Below, one piece after another: positions 27,989 to 36,882 of a stretch of DNA of 45,180 bases. The position numbers and the translations under genes were made by a program. Source of the stretch: Terriglobia bacterium (lineage in GTDB: Bacteria; Acidobacteriota; Terriglobia; Bryobacterales; Bryobacteraceae); the NCBI GenBank assembly GCA_019242155.1, contig JAFAWA010000225.1, positions 1 to 45,180 of the forward strand. The letters run 5' to 3'. Each line of letters begins with the position of its first letter. The first letter of the stretch is position 1. The notes beneath the pieces were generated by a model. The model was not told where the DNA came from. It was given only the letters and a program-made list of their open reading frames with translations, and searched no databases.

Positions 27989-29095
27989 TCACTCCGTGAG
28001 CATCCGGAAAACCGTCGTGCTATGGAATTGCTGTCCCGGCCGCAGCTCAGTCGAAGGAAACGTGCGATGATTCGGGGAATCCGGAAAATGCTGCGTCTCG
28101 AGACAGAAGCCGCCGCGACGCGGGTACACTTTGCCGCCTTTCCCGCGAATCTTCCCGTCCAAGAAATTGCCGGTGTAAAACTGAATCCCGGGTTCGGTGG
28201 TGTGAACCTCAAGCGTCCGCCCGCTCCCCGGTTCAGTTACCCGCGCTGCCAGAATTAAGCCTGCTCGGGGGCGGTTGAGTATCCAATTGTGATCGTACCC
28301 GCCTGCGATCTTCAGTTGCTCGCCGGGTTGATCGATCCGTGCGCCTATGGCTGTGCTCTGGCGGAAATTGAAGGGCGTATCCACCACGCTGCGCAATTCG
28401 CCGGTGGGAATTAGACCTGCGTCCACCGGAGTGAACGCGTCTGCGTTCAAAGTAACCTGGTGGCCGAGAATATCCCCTTCCCCCGCGCCTTTTAGATTGA
28501 AATAGGAATGATTCGTTAAGTTTAGGACAGTCGGTTTATCTGTGGTTGCGCTGTAATCGAGCCGTAGCTCATTCGCGTCGGTAAGATGATAAACCACCGT
28601 CACTGTAAGATTACCCGGGTAACCTTCTTCGCCGTCTTTGCTGTGATAAGTGAGTTCCAAGCCCCCATCCGGCAGTTCCCTCGGCGTCCAGACGCGCTTA
28701 TTAAAACCCTCGGCTCCGCCATGCAAAGAGTTGGCTCCATCGTTCTTACTTAACTTGTATTCGACCCCATCGAGCGTGAACCGGGCGTTGCCGATGCGGT
28801 TCCCGTAGCGGCCTATAAGCGCTCCGAAGAATGGGCCGGGATTCGCCAGATAACCTTCCAGAGAATCGAAGCCGAGCACAATGTCGGCCATTGTCCCGTC
28901 GCGGCCCGGCGCCTGCAACGAGACCAGAGTCCCTCCGTAATTTGTAATTTTAGCGGCGAGCCGGTTCTTGTTAGTCAGGGTGTAGATGGAAACCGGTAGC
29001 CCGTCGCGGGTCTTGCCGAAATCGGCCCGAGAAATGGCTGCTTGCATCAGGCTCATACCTGCCACTAGTAAAGCGAACGAATGAAGTATTCGCAA
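27989..29095 (-). CDS. Aldose 1-epimerase, probably exported
   Basis: ISRADFGKTRDGLPVSIYTLTNKNRLAAKITNYGGTLVSLQAPGRDG, LTNHSYFNLKG, GGYDHNWIL, EPGIQFYTGNFLDG. N-terminal signal-like segment. Confidence 0.93.
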   Translation of the reverse strand: MRILHSFALLVAGMSLMQAAISRADFGKTRDGLPVSIYTLTNKNRLAAKITNYGGTLVSLQAPGRDGTMADIVLGFDSLEGYLANPGPFFGALIGRYGNRIGNARFTLDGVEYKLSKNDGANSLHGGAEGFNKRVWTPRELPDGGLELTYHSKDGEEGYPGNLTVTVVYHLTDANELRLDYSATTDKPTVLNLTNHSYFNLKGAGEGDILGHQVTLNADAFTPVDAGLIPTGELRSVVDTPFNFRQSTAIGARIDQPGEQLKIAGGYDHNWILNRPRAGLILAARVTEPGSGRTLEVHTTEPGIQFYTGNFLDGKIRGKGGKVYPRRGGFCLETQHFPDSPNHRTFPSTELRPGQQFHSTTVFRMLTE

Positions 29096-29156
29096 GCTGA
29101 CTTCCCCGTTAAAACTTTATGCGCTTTCTATCGCGGGCGCATCTTTATTTCAGTGG

Positions 29157-30521
29157 TCAGAATCCCCCGTGCCCCCGTCTCTGCTTCGTCTGGGGTTTCG
29201 CGCCGCCGAACGTTAGTGTGACATCTGCCGTATGGTTATCGGTAAACGTCACGCCCGCTTTGGTGTCGCCCAGGTTGTCAAACAGGCCCTGCTCGCGGAC
29301 GCTTTTGAGAAACATATCGGGATAATCGGCGTCGAACGGCTTGCCTTCTTTGATTCCGAAAATGCGCCGGATTTCCGCTTCGCCATCCAGATCCAATCCC
29401 GCAATGGTGAGCTTGCCCATCAGGAAGAGCGGCCCGGGTTCCACATGGACCGCAACGTCGACGGTTTTATTTTCATCATCCAGGCTGCGGCTGGTTGTGA
29501 GTTTCGCGTCCTTGTACCCGGCATGCAAGAGGGCTTTACGCATCTGCTCCAGTCCTTCATTGATCCGGTCGAAGTTGACCATTTCCCCGATTGGAATCTT
29601 CGCGGCCCTCAATAACTCCTCAGGCCGCAATGGGGTCGGGCCGGCGATTTCAAATTTCTTAAGCTCGTAGCTTTCGCCTTCATCCACCGTGACAAAGACG
29701 TGCAGGCCTTCGACGTCGCCGGCAGCCTCGGTTCGTACTTTGGGGAAGCTCACCCGCAAGCGGCCGCGCGCTTCATAGACGGGCCGTACGGCCGTGTCCA
29801 GCAATTCGCGGAAGTGCGATTCCGTATAGGGCACGCCCACGGCAACACCGGAAATCGCATCGCGCAAGACATTCTGCGGCACCGCGCGGTTGCCCTCGAA
29901 AGTCACTTGGGCCACCGATGGATAGTTCCGGGCAGGCCGAAAGACGATCTCGAAGTTTTCGGACGCCGCGGGCTGTACGCGCGCAGCGATCTTCTCTGTG
30001 GACCCCTTGGTATTTAGGAATTCCTGAAGCCAAACCACGTATCGGTCAAGTACCGGTTTGTTGGGCGGCAGGCCGCCAAGGGAAAAAAGCGGGTCTTTGC
30101 TTTTGAGCAGAGCTTCCAATTCCGTCGAAGACACACCGAGGGCTTCGAAGCGCACCGGATATGCGGGCTCGACTTCAGTCACCTGGAAGCTGCCGATCTC
30201 TCCGTTTTGGCCGGGAGCCGGATCGAAACGGTAGGCCACCATTTCGAAAAAGCCGCTTGCTACCAGCCGGTCGCGCGCGGCATCGAACTCCTCTTTCCCC
30301 GCAACTTGCCCCGTTTTCAAGCCCGCCACCGCCAGGATCTGCTCCCGTGTGTAGTGGTGGTTGCCCTCCACCTGAATGCTGATAATGGGCCACTTATTCG
30401 GCTCAGTAGCACCCGTGGCGGCAGCCGCCTTTTTCGGCGCGCCGCTCTTGGACACTGACGGCCGGGCCTGGCCGAATCCGGCCACGGATGCCAGCATCAG
30501 AATAATCAGCAGCCGTTGCAT
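29157..30521 (-). CDS. POTRA-domain protein (BamA-like periplasmic part without recognisable beta-barrel)
   Basis: Signal peptide, PIISIQVEGNHHYTREQILAVAGLKTGQVAGKEEFDAARDRLVASGFFE, SVAQVTFEGNRAVPQNVLRDAI and further POTRA-like repeats. The protein ends shortly after the last POTRA-like repeat. Confidence 0.72.
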   Translation of the reverse strand: MQRLLIILMLASVAGFGQARPSVSKSGAPKKAAAATGATEPNKWPIISIQVEGNHHYTREQILAVAGLKTGQVAGKEEFDAARDRLVASGFFEMVAYRFDPAPGQNGEIGSFQVTEVEPAYPVRFEALGVSSTELEALLKSKDPLFSLGGLPPNKPVLDRYVVWLQEFLNTKGSTEKIAARVQPAASENFEIVFRPARNYPSVAQVTFEGNRAVPQNVLRDAISGVAVGVPYTESHFRELLDTAVRPVYEARGRLRVSFPKVRTEAAGDVEGLHVFVTVDEGESYELKKFEIAGPTPLRPEELLRAAKIPIGEMVNFDRINEGLEQMRKALLHAGYKDAKLTTSRSLDDENKTVDVAVHVEPGPLFLMGKLTIAGLDLDGEAEIRRIFGIKEGKPFDADYPDMFLKSVREQGLFDNLGDTKAGVTFTDNHTADVTLTFGGAKPQTKQRRGHGGF

Positions 30522-30541
30522 AGCTTCATGTTAGACGCACG

Positions 30542-30561
30542 GGGTCACCGGCCGGTGACCC
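30542..30561. promoter_or_regulatory. 20-bp perfect palindrome in a 46-bp divergent promoter region
   Basis: GGGTCACCGGCCGGTGACCC is identical to its reverse complement. It lies between the POTRA gene start (30521, -) and the lpd start (30568, +). Confidence 0.6.
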
Positions 30562-30567
30562 TGTAGA

Positions 30568-31971
30568 ATGGAAAAAGTGCCATACGATTTGATTGTGATT
30601 GGGAGTGGTCCGGGCGGCTACTCCGCGGCCATTCGCGCCGGACAGTACGGTCTGAAAACCGCCCTCGTCGAAAAACAGCCCAAGTTGGGCGGTACTTGTC
30701 TGTTGGTGGGGTGCATACCCACCAAGGCACTGCTCCAGACCGCCGACGTCTGGGAGCGCTTCGTGCACTCGGACAAAGAGGGCATCCAGTGCGAAAACCC
30801 GAGGCTGGATTATCCGAAAGTGAAAGAGCGCAAGGACGGCATCGTAAACAAGCATTCCAACGGTGTCGGGCTGCTGCTCAAGCGCGCCAAGGTGGAGCGC
30901 ATCACGGGATTCGCCAAATTGAAGGGTAAGGGCCAGGTGGAAGTCGCCGGCGAGAGCGGGGCTCAGACACTCGAGGCGAAAAACATATTAGTGGCGGCCG
31001 GCTCCGAAGCTCGCATGATACCGGGGCTCTCACCCGATGCCGATTCCATTCTGACCAACGTGGAGATTCTCAATCTCACAGCCGTGCCCCGGAGCTTGAT
31101 CATCATCGGCGCGGGTGCCGTCGGAGTTGAGTTCGCCTCGATTTTCCGGCGCTTCGGTACCGAGGTGACCGTAGTCGAGATGCTGCCGCGCATTGTGCCG
31201 CTAGAGGATGAAGACATCTCCAAAGAGCTCGAGCGGGCCTTCCGCAAACAGAAGATTCGGGTCGAGACCGGCGCGCGCGCCGACAACATTCAGAAGGTGG
31301 GCCAATGCGTCCGCCTGCAGCTCACCACTAAAGATGGGAAGCAGGAACAGCTCGATGCCGAAAAACTGTTAGTAGCGGTCGGACGAAAACCGAACACCGA
31401 CAACATCGGCATCGAGAACACCCGCATCGAACTCGACCGCGGCTTTATCAAGACCGACGAATATCAGCGAACAGGCGAGCCCGGCGTATACGCGATCGGC
31501 GACGTAGTCGCCGGAACGCCGCAACTGGCGCATGTTGCCACCATGGAAGGCATGATCGCCGTGGCGCACATGGCCGGAAAGCCGGCGGTGCCGCTGAACA
31601 GATCACGCATCCCCGCCTGCACCTATACCGACCCGGGCATCGGCAGCGTCGGCCTCACCGAGGCGCAGGCCCGCGCCCAGGGCCGTCAAGTCAAAATCGG
31701 GCGCTTCCCCTTTGCGGGCAACAGCCGCGCCACAATCCTCGGCAAACATGAAGGCTTCATCAAAGTCGTGGCCGACGAAGGGTACGGGGAGATTCTGGGC
31801 GTCCACATCATTGGACCGGAAGCCTTCGAGCTGATCTCAGAACCCGTTGCGGCAATGAATGCGGAGGCGACCGTCGAAACCATGATGCAGACCATTCATG
31901 CGCACCCCACTCTCTATGAAGCGGTGGGAGAGGCCTTCAACGCGGTGTACGGCCTATCCATCAATGCGTAA
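30568..31971 (+). CDS. lpdA: Dihydrolipoyl dehydrogenase (E3)
   Basis: YDLIVIGSGPGGYSAAIRAGQYGLKTALVEKQPKLGGTCLLVGCIPTKALL FAD/disulfide motif, YAIGDVVAGTPQLAHVA, HAHPTLYEA. GTG at 30577 is an alternative start. Confidence 0.96.
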   Translation: MEKVPYDLIVIGSGPGGYSAAIRAGQYGLKTALVEKQPKLGGTCLLVGCIPTKALLQTADVWERFVHSDKEGIQCENPRLDYPKVKERKDGIVNKHSNGVGLLLKRAKVERITGFAKLKGKGQVEVAGESGAQTLEAKNILVAAGSEARMIPGLSPDADSILTNVEILNLTAVPRSLIIIGAGAVGVEFASIFRRFGTEVTVVEMLPRIVPLEDEDISKELERAFRKQKIRVETGARADNIQKVGQCVRLQLTTKDGKQEQLDAEKLLVAVGRKPNTDNIGIENTRIELDRGFIKTDEYQRTGEPGVYAIGDVVAGTPQLAHVATMEGMIAVAHMAGKPAVPLNRSRIPACTYTDPGIGSVGLTEAQARAQGRQVKIGRFPFAGNSRATILGKHEGFIKVVADEGYGEILGVHIIGPEAFELISEPVAAMNAEATVETMMQTIHAHPTLYEAVGEAFNAVYGLSINA

Positions 31972-32635
31972 CTGCCGGTTGCGGGAACTCGGGCGAATGG
32001 AGTACGGCGCGGCGCTCGCGCTGCAGAAGCAGTTCGAGCGTGAGCGCAAAGACGGGCTGATTCCGGATCAACTTCTGCTCGTAGAGCATCCGCATGTAAT
32101 CACTCTGGGCCGCAACGGGCACATAGAGCACCTGCTCGCCGGTGAAGCTGTGCTCGGCCGCGCCGGTATCGGATTCTTCCCTACCGATCGCGGCGGCGAC
32201 ATCACCTACCACGGGCCGGGGCAACTCGTCGGTTATCCGATCATGGATCTCCGGGACTGGAAACGCGACGTTGGCGCCTATGTTCGCGGCGTGGAACAGG
32301 TGCTTATCGACAGCCTGGCTGAGTTCGGCATCGCGGCCGGCCGCGTTCCCAAACTTACCGGCGTATGGGTAGGCGACCGGAAGATCGCAGCCATCGGCGT
32401 CCACATCAGCCGCTGGGTCACGTCTCACGGCTTCGCGCTTAACGTCCATACGGATCTGAGCTATTTCCAGTACATCGTCCCCTGCGGATTGACAAAGCCG
32501 GTCACTTCTATGGCGCAACTGGGCGCTACAGTCGACCTGCCTACCGTTTCTCGAATTGTGGCCGCTCATTTCGGCCGAGTGTTTGACTGCGAGATGCTGA
32601 TGGAAGAGATGCCAGCAGCGTTATCTACAAGGTGA
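31964..32635 (+). CDS. lipB: Octanoyl-[acyl-carrier-protein]:protein octanoyltransferase
   Basis: LLLVEHPHVITLGRNG, PTDRGGDITYHGPGQLVGYPIMDL, PKLTGVWVGDRKIAAIGVHISRWVTSHGFALNV. ATG overlaps the lpdA stop. Confidence 0.95.
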   Translation: MRNCRLRELGRMEYGAALALQKQFERERKDGLIPDQLLLVEHPHVITLGRNGHIEHLLAGEAVLGRAGIGFFPTDRGGDITYHGPGQLVGYPIMDLRDWKRDVGAYVRGVEQVLIDSLAEFGIAAGRVPKLTGVWVGDRKIAAIGVHISRWVTSHGFALNVHTDLSYFQYIVPCGLTKPVTSMAQLGATVDLPTVSRIVAAHFGRVFDCEMLMEEMPAALSTR

Positions 32636-32641
32636 ACTGAT

Positions 32642-34054
32642 ATGACCGACGTCGTAATGCCCCAGATGGGGGAAAGCATCGTTGAAGGAACGCTAACCAA
32701 GTGGCTGAAGAAGCCCGGCGACCAGATCGAGCGGGACGAGCCGCTTTTTGAAATCTCGACCGACAAAGTCGATACCGAGATTCCTTCCCCCTCGGCCGGC
32801 ACCTTGGCCGAGGTGCTGGTCGAAGAAGGCGCCACGGTGGGCATCAATACCGTCGTCGCGCGAATTACGGATAGCAATGGCGCCGGAGCGCCGGCGGCCA
32901 AACCGGCGGCTCCTGCACAGCCGGAACGCGCAGCCGCGGCGCCACCCCCCTCTGCGTCCACGCTGGAGCCTCCCGCGCAGGACGTGTTTGAACCGACGCC
33001 CGCGGCTCCCGAACAGATAGAAGACACACCGCAGGCCGAGCCGGCCGGCCCCATTTCGCCTCTGGTGCGCCGTCTGGCCCGTGAGAACAATGTGGATCTG
33101 GCGCAGGTGCGCGGCACCGGCGCCGGCGCCCGCATCACCAAACAAGATGTAGAAGCATACGTTGCGCAGCGCAATCGCGGCGGCGCGGCCCCTGCTTCGC
33201 CCGAAGCCCCACCGTCGCGTCCGGCGGTGTCCCCCGCTTCCCCGCCCCCGGCTGCTGCAGCACCACCGCCGGTTTCCGCTCCGCCGCCTGCCGCGCCGCC
33301 TCAGGCCGCTGCTCCGGCTCCACCCGCCGCACCAATGCCAGCGTTGCCTGCGGCTGCGGGAGCCAAGACCCGAGTCGAACCTCTGAGCGCCATGCGGCTG
33401 AAGATCGCCGAGCACATGGTGCTTTCCAAACGTACTTCGCCGCATGTTACAACCGTGCACCGCGTCGATATGACGCAAGTCGCGAAGCTGCGCGAGCGCC
33501 ACAAAGCCGACGCGCAGGCGCGCTACGGTTTCTCGCTCACGTATCTGCCGTTTATTACGCGGGCCTCCGTGGTCGCCTTGCGCCAATTTCCGCTGCTCAA
33601 TGCCTCCCTGGATGGGAACAACATCCTGTATCACAACGACATCAACATCGGCATCGCAGTGGCGCTCGAAAACGGGCTGATCGTTCCCGTGATTCGAGGC
33701 GCCGACGAGAAAAATGTTCTCGGATTGCAGCACTCGATCGTCGACCTCGCAACGCGCGCCCGCTCCCGCCAACTCAAGCCGGAGGAAGTGCAAGGGGGCA
33801 CATTCTCCATTACCAATTTCGGCAGCTTTGGAAGCGTCATGGGCACGCCCGTGATCAATCAGCCCCAGGTAGCCATTCTCGGCGTCGGGACGGTGGACAA
33901 GACGCCGGTGGTGATCGATGATGCCATCGCCATCCGCTCGATCAGTTATTTGTCGCTGAGCTTCGATCACCGGCTAGTCGATGGCGCCCTCGCCGATCAG
34001 TTTATGACCCGCGTAAAACAGGTACTCGAGGGTTGGTCCGAAGACGTCCTCTAA
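32642..34054 (+). CDS. 2-oxo acid dehydrogenase E2 (dihydrolipoamide acyltransferase), single lipoyl domain
   Basis: Lipoyl domain FEISTDKVDTEIPSP, peripheral-subunit-binding domain SPLVRRLARENNVDLAQVRGTGAGARITKQDVEAY, Ala/Pro-rich linker, catalytic SFDHRLVDGALADQF. Confidence 0.94.
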   Translation: MTDVVMPQMGESIVEGTLTKWLKKPGDQIERDEPLFEISTDKVDTEIPSPSAGTLAEVLVEEGATVGINTVVARITDSNGAGAPAAKPAAPAQPERAAAAPPPSASTLEPPAQDVFEPTPAAPEQIEDTPQAEPAGPISPLVRRLARENNVDLAQVRGTGAGARITKQDVEAYVAQRNRGGAAPASPEAPPSRPAVSPASPPPAAAAPPPVSAPPPAAPPQAAAPAPPAAPMPALPAAAGAKTRVEPLSAMRLKIAEHMVLSKRTSPHVTTVHRVDMTQVAKLRERHKADAQARYGFSLTYLPFITRASVVALRQFPLLNASLDGNNILYHNDINIGIAVALENGLIVPVIRGADEKNVLGLQHSIVDLATRARSRQLKPEEVQGGTFSITNFGSFGSVMGTPVINQPQVAILGVGTVDKTPVVIDDAIAIRSISYLSLSFDHRLVDGALADQFMTRVKQVLEGWSEDVL

Positions 34055-34058
34055 GCTT

Positions 34059-35951
34059 ATGCGGCGCGCAATAACCCTGCTTCTGATTGCCGGGATCCGA
34101 TGCTGCGTCGCCAACCCATTTGCTCCCCTGAGCGCCGGCGAGATCCGTTCGGCCGTGCGCCTGATCCGGGCCTCCTCGCGGCTCTCGCCCGGCATCCGCT
34201 TCAGCATGCTCGCGACCGCTGAGCCGCCGAAGGATCTGGTCCTGCGTGGTGCGCCGGTGCCGCGCAAGGCGTTCGCAGTCCTCTATGACGCGCCCGCGAA
34301 CCGCACCTGGGAGGCCGTCGCCAACCTCTCAGAGTATCGTCTGGAGTCGCTAAAAGAGATTGCGGGAGTACAGCCTGCCATCGGCTATCGCGATTCCGAA
34401 GAGGTGGACCGGATCGTGCGAGCCGATCCCCGCTGGCGTCAAGCCATACGCGAGCGCGGCATTACCGACCTGACGAATGTCGAGGTCGTCTCCTGGTCGG
34501 CCGGGTACTTCGCACTGCCCAACGCGGACAAGGGCCGGATCGTAAGGGCTCTGACTTACTACACCGCCGCCGGCCGCAACATCGATACCCATCCCGTCGA
34601 AGGGATTGTCTGTGAAGTCAACCTCACCAGCGGAAAGATCCTCGAGTTTCTCAACGTGGATCGCAATGCGCCGGTTTCGCGTGACAACTTCGAATTGGAC
34701 CCCTCGAATACGCGCCCGTGGCGCGCGGCGCCCGTCCCGTTAACGATCACCCAGCCGCAACGCGGCTTCGAGGTCGAAGACGGCGAGGTGCGTTGGCAGA
34801 AGTGGCGGTTTCGTTATGCCCTTCATCCGCGCGAAGGTCTCGTGCTTTACACAGTGGGATATGAAGACGGCGGCCGCGTGCGATCGATCCTCTACCGCGG
34901 CTCGCTTTCGGAAATGGTGGTTCCCTATGGTGATCCGGCCGGCGCCTGGTTCTTCCGCAACAGCTTCGACGCGGGTGAGCTTGGCCTCGGCTCGAGTGCC
35001 AGTTCGCTCCGGCCCGGCGTCGATTGCCCGGCCAATTGCTTCGTCTACGATGCGGCCATCGCCGACACCACGGGTGTGGCTCGTGTCATCCCAGGTGCGG
35101 TAGCGTTGTATGAACGCGATGGCGGCATCGCATGGAAGCATGGCGAAGAGGCGCGCCGCGCGCGAGAACTGGTCCTCTCTTACGTTGCCACCGTCGGCAA
35201 CTACGACTACGCGTTCGATTGGATATTTCACCAGGACGGAACGCTCGAAATGCAAGTTGGGCTTACCGGAATCATGGCCGTGAAGGGAATGGCCACCGGT
35301 CAAGAGGACGTATACAGCCACATGGTAGCGCCCAATATTGCCGCTCCGCATCATCAGCACTTCTTCACGTTTCGCCTCGACATGGATGTGGACGGCCTTC
35401 CGAATCGAGTGGTGGAGCTGAACAATGTCGCCGCGGCGAGCGGACCGAAGAATCCCTATGGCGGCGCGTTTTTTATGAGAGAGACGCCGCTGCGCTCCGA
35501 ACATGACGCCGAGCGCAAGCTGAGCCTCGCATCCAGCCGCCGTTGGATAGTGCAAAGCGCGTCGGCAAAGAACGATCTCGGCCACCCGGTCGGCTACGCT
35601 CTCTTGCCCGGCGAAAATGCAGAGGCATTCGCCGCCGCTGATTCCTGGATTCGCAAGCGCGCCGGTTTCCTAAACGCGCACATTTGGGTAACTCCATACG
35701 ACCCCGCCGAAATGTACGCCGGCGGTGACTACCCCAACCAAAGCCGGGGCGGGGATGGACTCGCGAAATGGGCCGCGGCCAACCGGTCAATCGAAGACCG
35801 CGATGTAGTGCTGTGGTACACCATGGGAGTTACCCATAATCCCCGCCCCGAGGATTGGCCCGTGATGCCCGTGCACACCGCGCGGTTCGAGCTGATTCCC
35901 TGGGGGTTTTTCTCGCATAATCCGGCTCTCGATCTGCCGCCGGAGCAGTAG
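34059..35951 (+). CDS. Copper-containing primary amine oxidase, exported
   Basis: TVGNYDYAFDWIF (T-x-x-N-Y-D/E, TPQ precursor Tyr), HHQHFFTFRLDMDVDG copper ligands, MPVHTARFELIPWGFFSHNPALDLPP C-terminal motif. N-terminal signal-like segment. Confidence 0.93.
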   Translation: MRRAITLLLIAGIRCCVANPFAPLSAGEIRSAVRLIRASSRLSPGIRFSMLATAEPPKDLVLRGAPVPRKAFAVLYDAPANRTWEAVANLSEYRLESLKEIAGVQPAIGYRDSEEVDRIVRADPRWRQAIRERGITDLTNVEVVSWSAGYFALPNADKGRIVRALTYYTAAGRNIDTHPVEGIVCEVNLTSGKILEFLNVDRNAPVSRDNFELDPSNTRPWRAAPVPLTITQPQRGFEVEDGEVRWQKWRFRYALHPREGLVLYTVGYEDGGRVRSILYRGSLSEMVVPYGDPAGAWFFRNSFDAGELGLGSSASSLRPGVDCPANCFVYDAAIADTTGVARVIPGAVALYERDGGIAWKHGEEARRARELVLSYVATVGNYDYAFDWIFHQDGTLEMQVGLTGIMAVKGMATGQEDVYSHMVAPNIAAPHHQHFFTFRLDMDVDGLPNRVVELNNVAAASGPKNPYGGAFFMRETPLRSEHDAERKLSLASSRRWIVQSASAKNDLGHPVGYALLPGENAEAFAAADSWIRKRAGFLNAHIWVTPYDPAEMYAGGDYPNQSRGGDGLAKWAAANRSIEDRDVVLWYTMGVTHNPRPEDWPVMPVHTARFELIPWGFFSHNPALDLPPEQ

Positions 35952-35965
35952 CGGCAATTCTACTG
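35946..35965. terminator. Putative bidirectional terminator with both stop codons in the stem
   Basis: CAGTAG (35946-35951), 8-nt loop, CTACTG (35960-35965). The TAG of the amine oxidase and the CTA (TAG) of the - gene are both in the arms. Confidence 0.45.
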
Positions 35966-36709
35966 ACGCTCCACTTTCCACAAAATCTGGCGGAGCATTC
36001 CTAACAGCACCGGCGCGTCGCGCCCGCTGATTTGCAGCCGTCGCACCAGCCGCCGTACCTTTTCCTCCGTCGACGTGGCGGTAACCGGATTAACGTACCC
36101 GCTGCGCTCCAACGCATCGATTAGAAGCCGCGTAATCTGCTCCGTTTCGCCCGCCGATGCGGACTTCAGCTTCTCAGGCCGCGCAGGTACTGCCTTCGCA
36201 TCCCGAGCCAGCTCATAGAGACACAATGCCACTGCCTGACCCAGGTTCATCGAAAGCTCCCGGCTCACGGTAGGTATCCGCATCAGCCAGTGGCAGTGGC
36301 TTAAGTCGTCGTTGGAGAGGCCGAATTTTTCGGACCCGAACAGCAGCGCCACCGGCCAGTGCCGGAGATTTCGCAGGATGAGCCGCGCTCCGTATTCCAG
36401 GCGCCGGATCGAATGCTGCAACTGCCTGTGCCCCACTGACGTCGTGCCCACCACCAGGTGGCAGTCCGCGACTGCTTCCGCCACAGAACCACACTGCTCC
36501 GCGCTATGCAGCAGGGCCGCGGCGCCTACAGCCGAGCGGGCCTCTCGAAAGGCGACATCATAGGGATTCACAACCCGCAAGCGCGCAAAACCGAAGTTCG
36601 CCATGGCGCGCGCGGCTGCGCCGATATTCAGGGGGTTGCGGGTGGCCACCAGAACCACGCGCAGGTCGGAGCGGAGGTCTTCGCTGATGATTCTTATCGT
36701 AGCAGCCAA
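35960..36709 (-). CDS. TrmJ/TrmH-type SpoU RNA methyltransferase
   Basis: VVLVATRNPLNIGAAARAMANFGFARLRVVNPYD, VALLFGSEKFGLSNDDLSHCHWLMRIPT, SMNLGQAVALCLYEL. Confidence 0.93.
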   Translation of the reverse strand: MAATIRIISEDLRSDLRVVLVATRNPLNIGAAARAMANFGFARLRVVNPYDVAFREARSAVGAAALLHSAEQCGSVAEAVADCHLVVGTTSVGHRQLQHSIRRLEYGARLILRNLRHWPVALLFGSEKFGLSNDDLSHCHWLMRIPTVSRELSMNLGQAVALCLYELARDAKAVPARPEKLKSASAGETEQITRLLIDALERSGYVNPVTATSTEEKVRRLVRRLQISGRDAPVLLGMLRQILWKVERQ

Positions 36710-36797
36710 CGTCAGCCCGCCAAAGGAAAGCTCCAGTTACTAGATGAAACTGCTGGCGGCGAATACCAATAACGATTGGCGCGAAATGCTCATCTAT

Positions 36798-36823
36798 GTT
36801 GTCAGTCCCCGTTGTTAGTCCCC
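36798..36823. repeat. Two tandem 13-bp direct repeats upstream of the TonB receptor promoter
   Basis: GTTGTCAGTCCCC (36798-36810) and GTTGTTAGTCCCC (36811-36823), 12/13 identical. Confidence 0.7.
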
Positions 36824-36825
36824 GT

Positions 36826-36854
36826 TTGACGCCGTGTTCCTGCTGGGATAGACT
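36826..36854 (+). promoter_or_regulatory. Near-consensus sigma70-type promoter for the TonB-dependent receptor
   Basis: TTGACG (36826-36831), 17-nt spacer, TAGACT (36849-36854), followed by a GGAGGAGG Shine-Dalgarno-like sequence before the ATG at 36883. Confidence 0.65.
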
Positions 36855-36882
36855 CTTTCCACTCGGAAGCGGAGGAGGGGGC

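Noticed and set aside
33195-33360. Low-complexity CCG/GCC-rich stretch considered as a DNA repeat
   Set aside because: Explained by the Ala/Pro-rich interdomain linker typical of 2-oxo acid dehydrogenase E2 subunits.
32693-33970. 425-aa ORF antisense to the E2 gene
   Set aside because: Arg/Gly/Trp-rich antisense artefact of a high-GC gene including the Ala/Pro linker; the E2 reading is unambiguous.
34740-35585. 281-aa ORF antisense to the amine oxidase
   Set aside because: No family motifs; the opposite strand carries conserved copper amine oxidase motifs.
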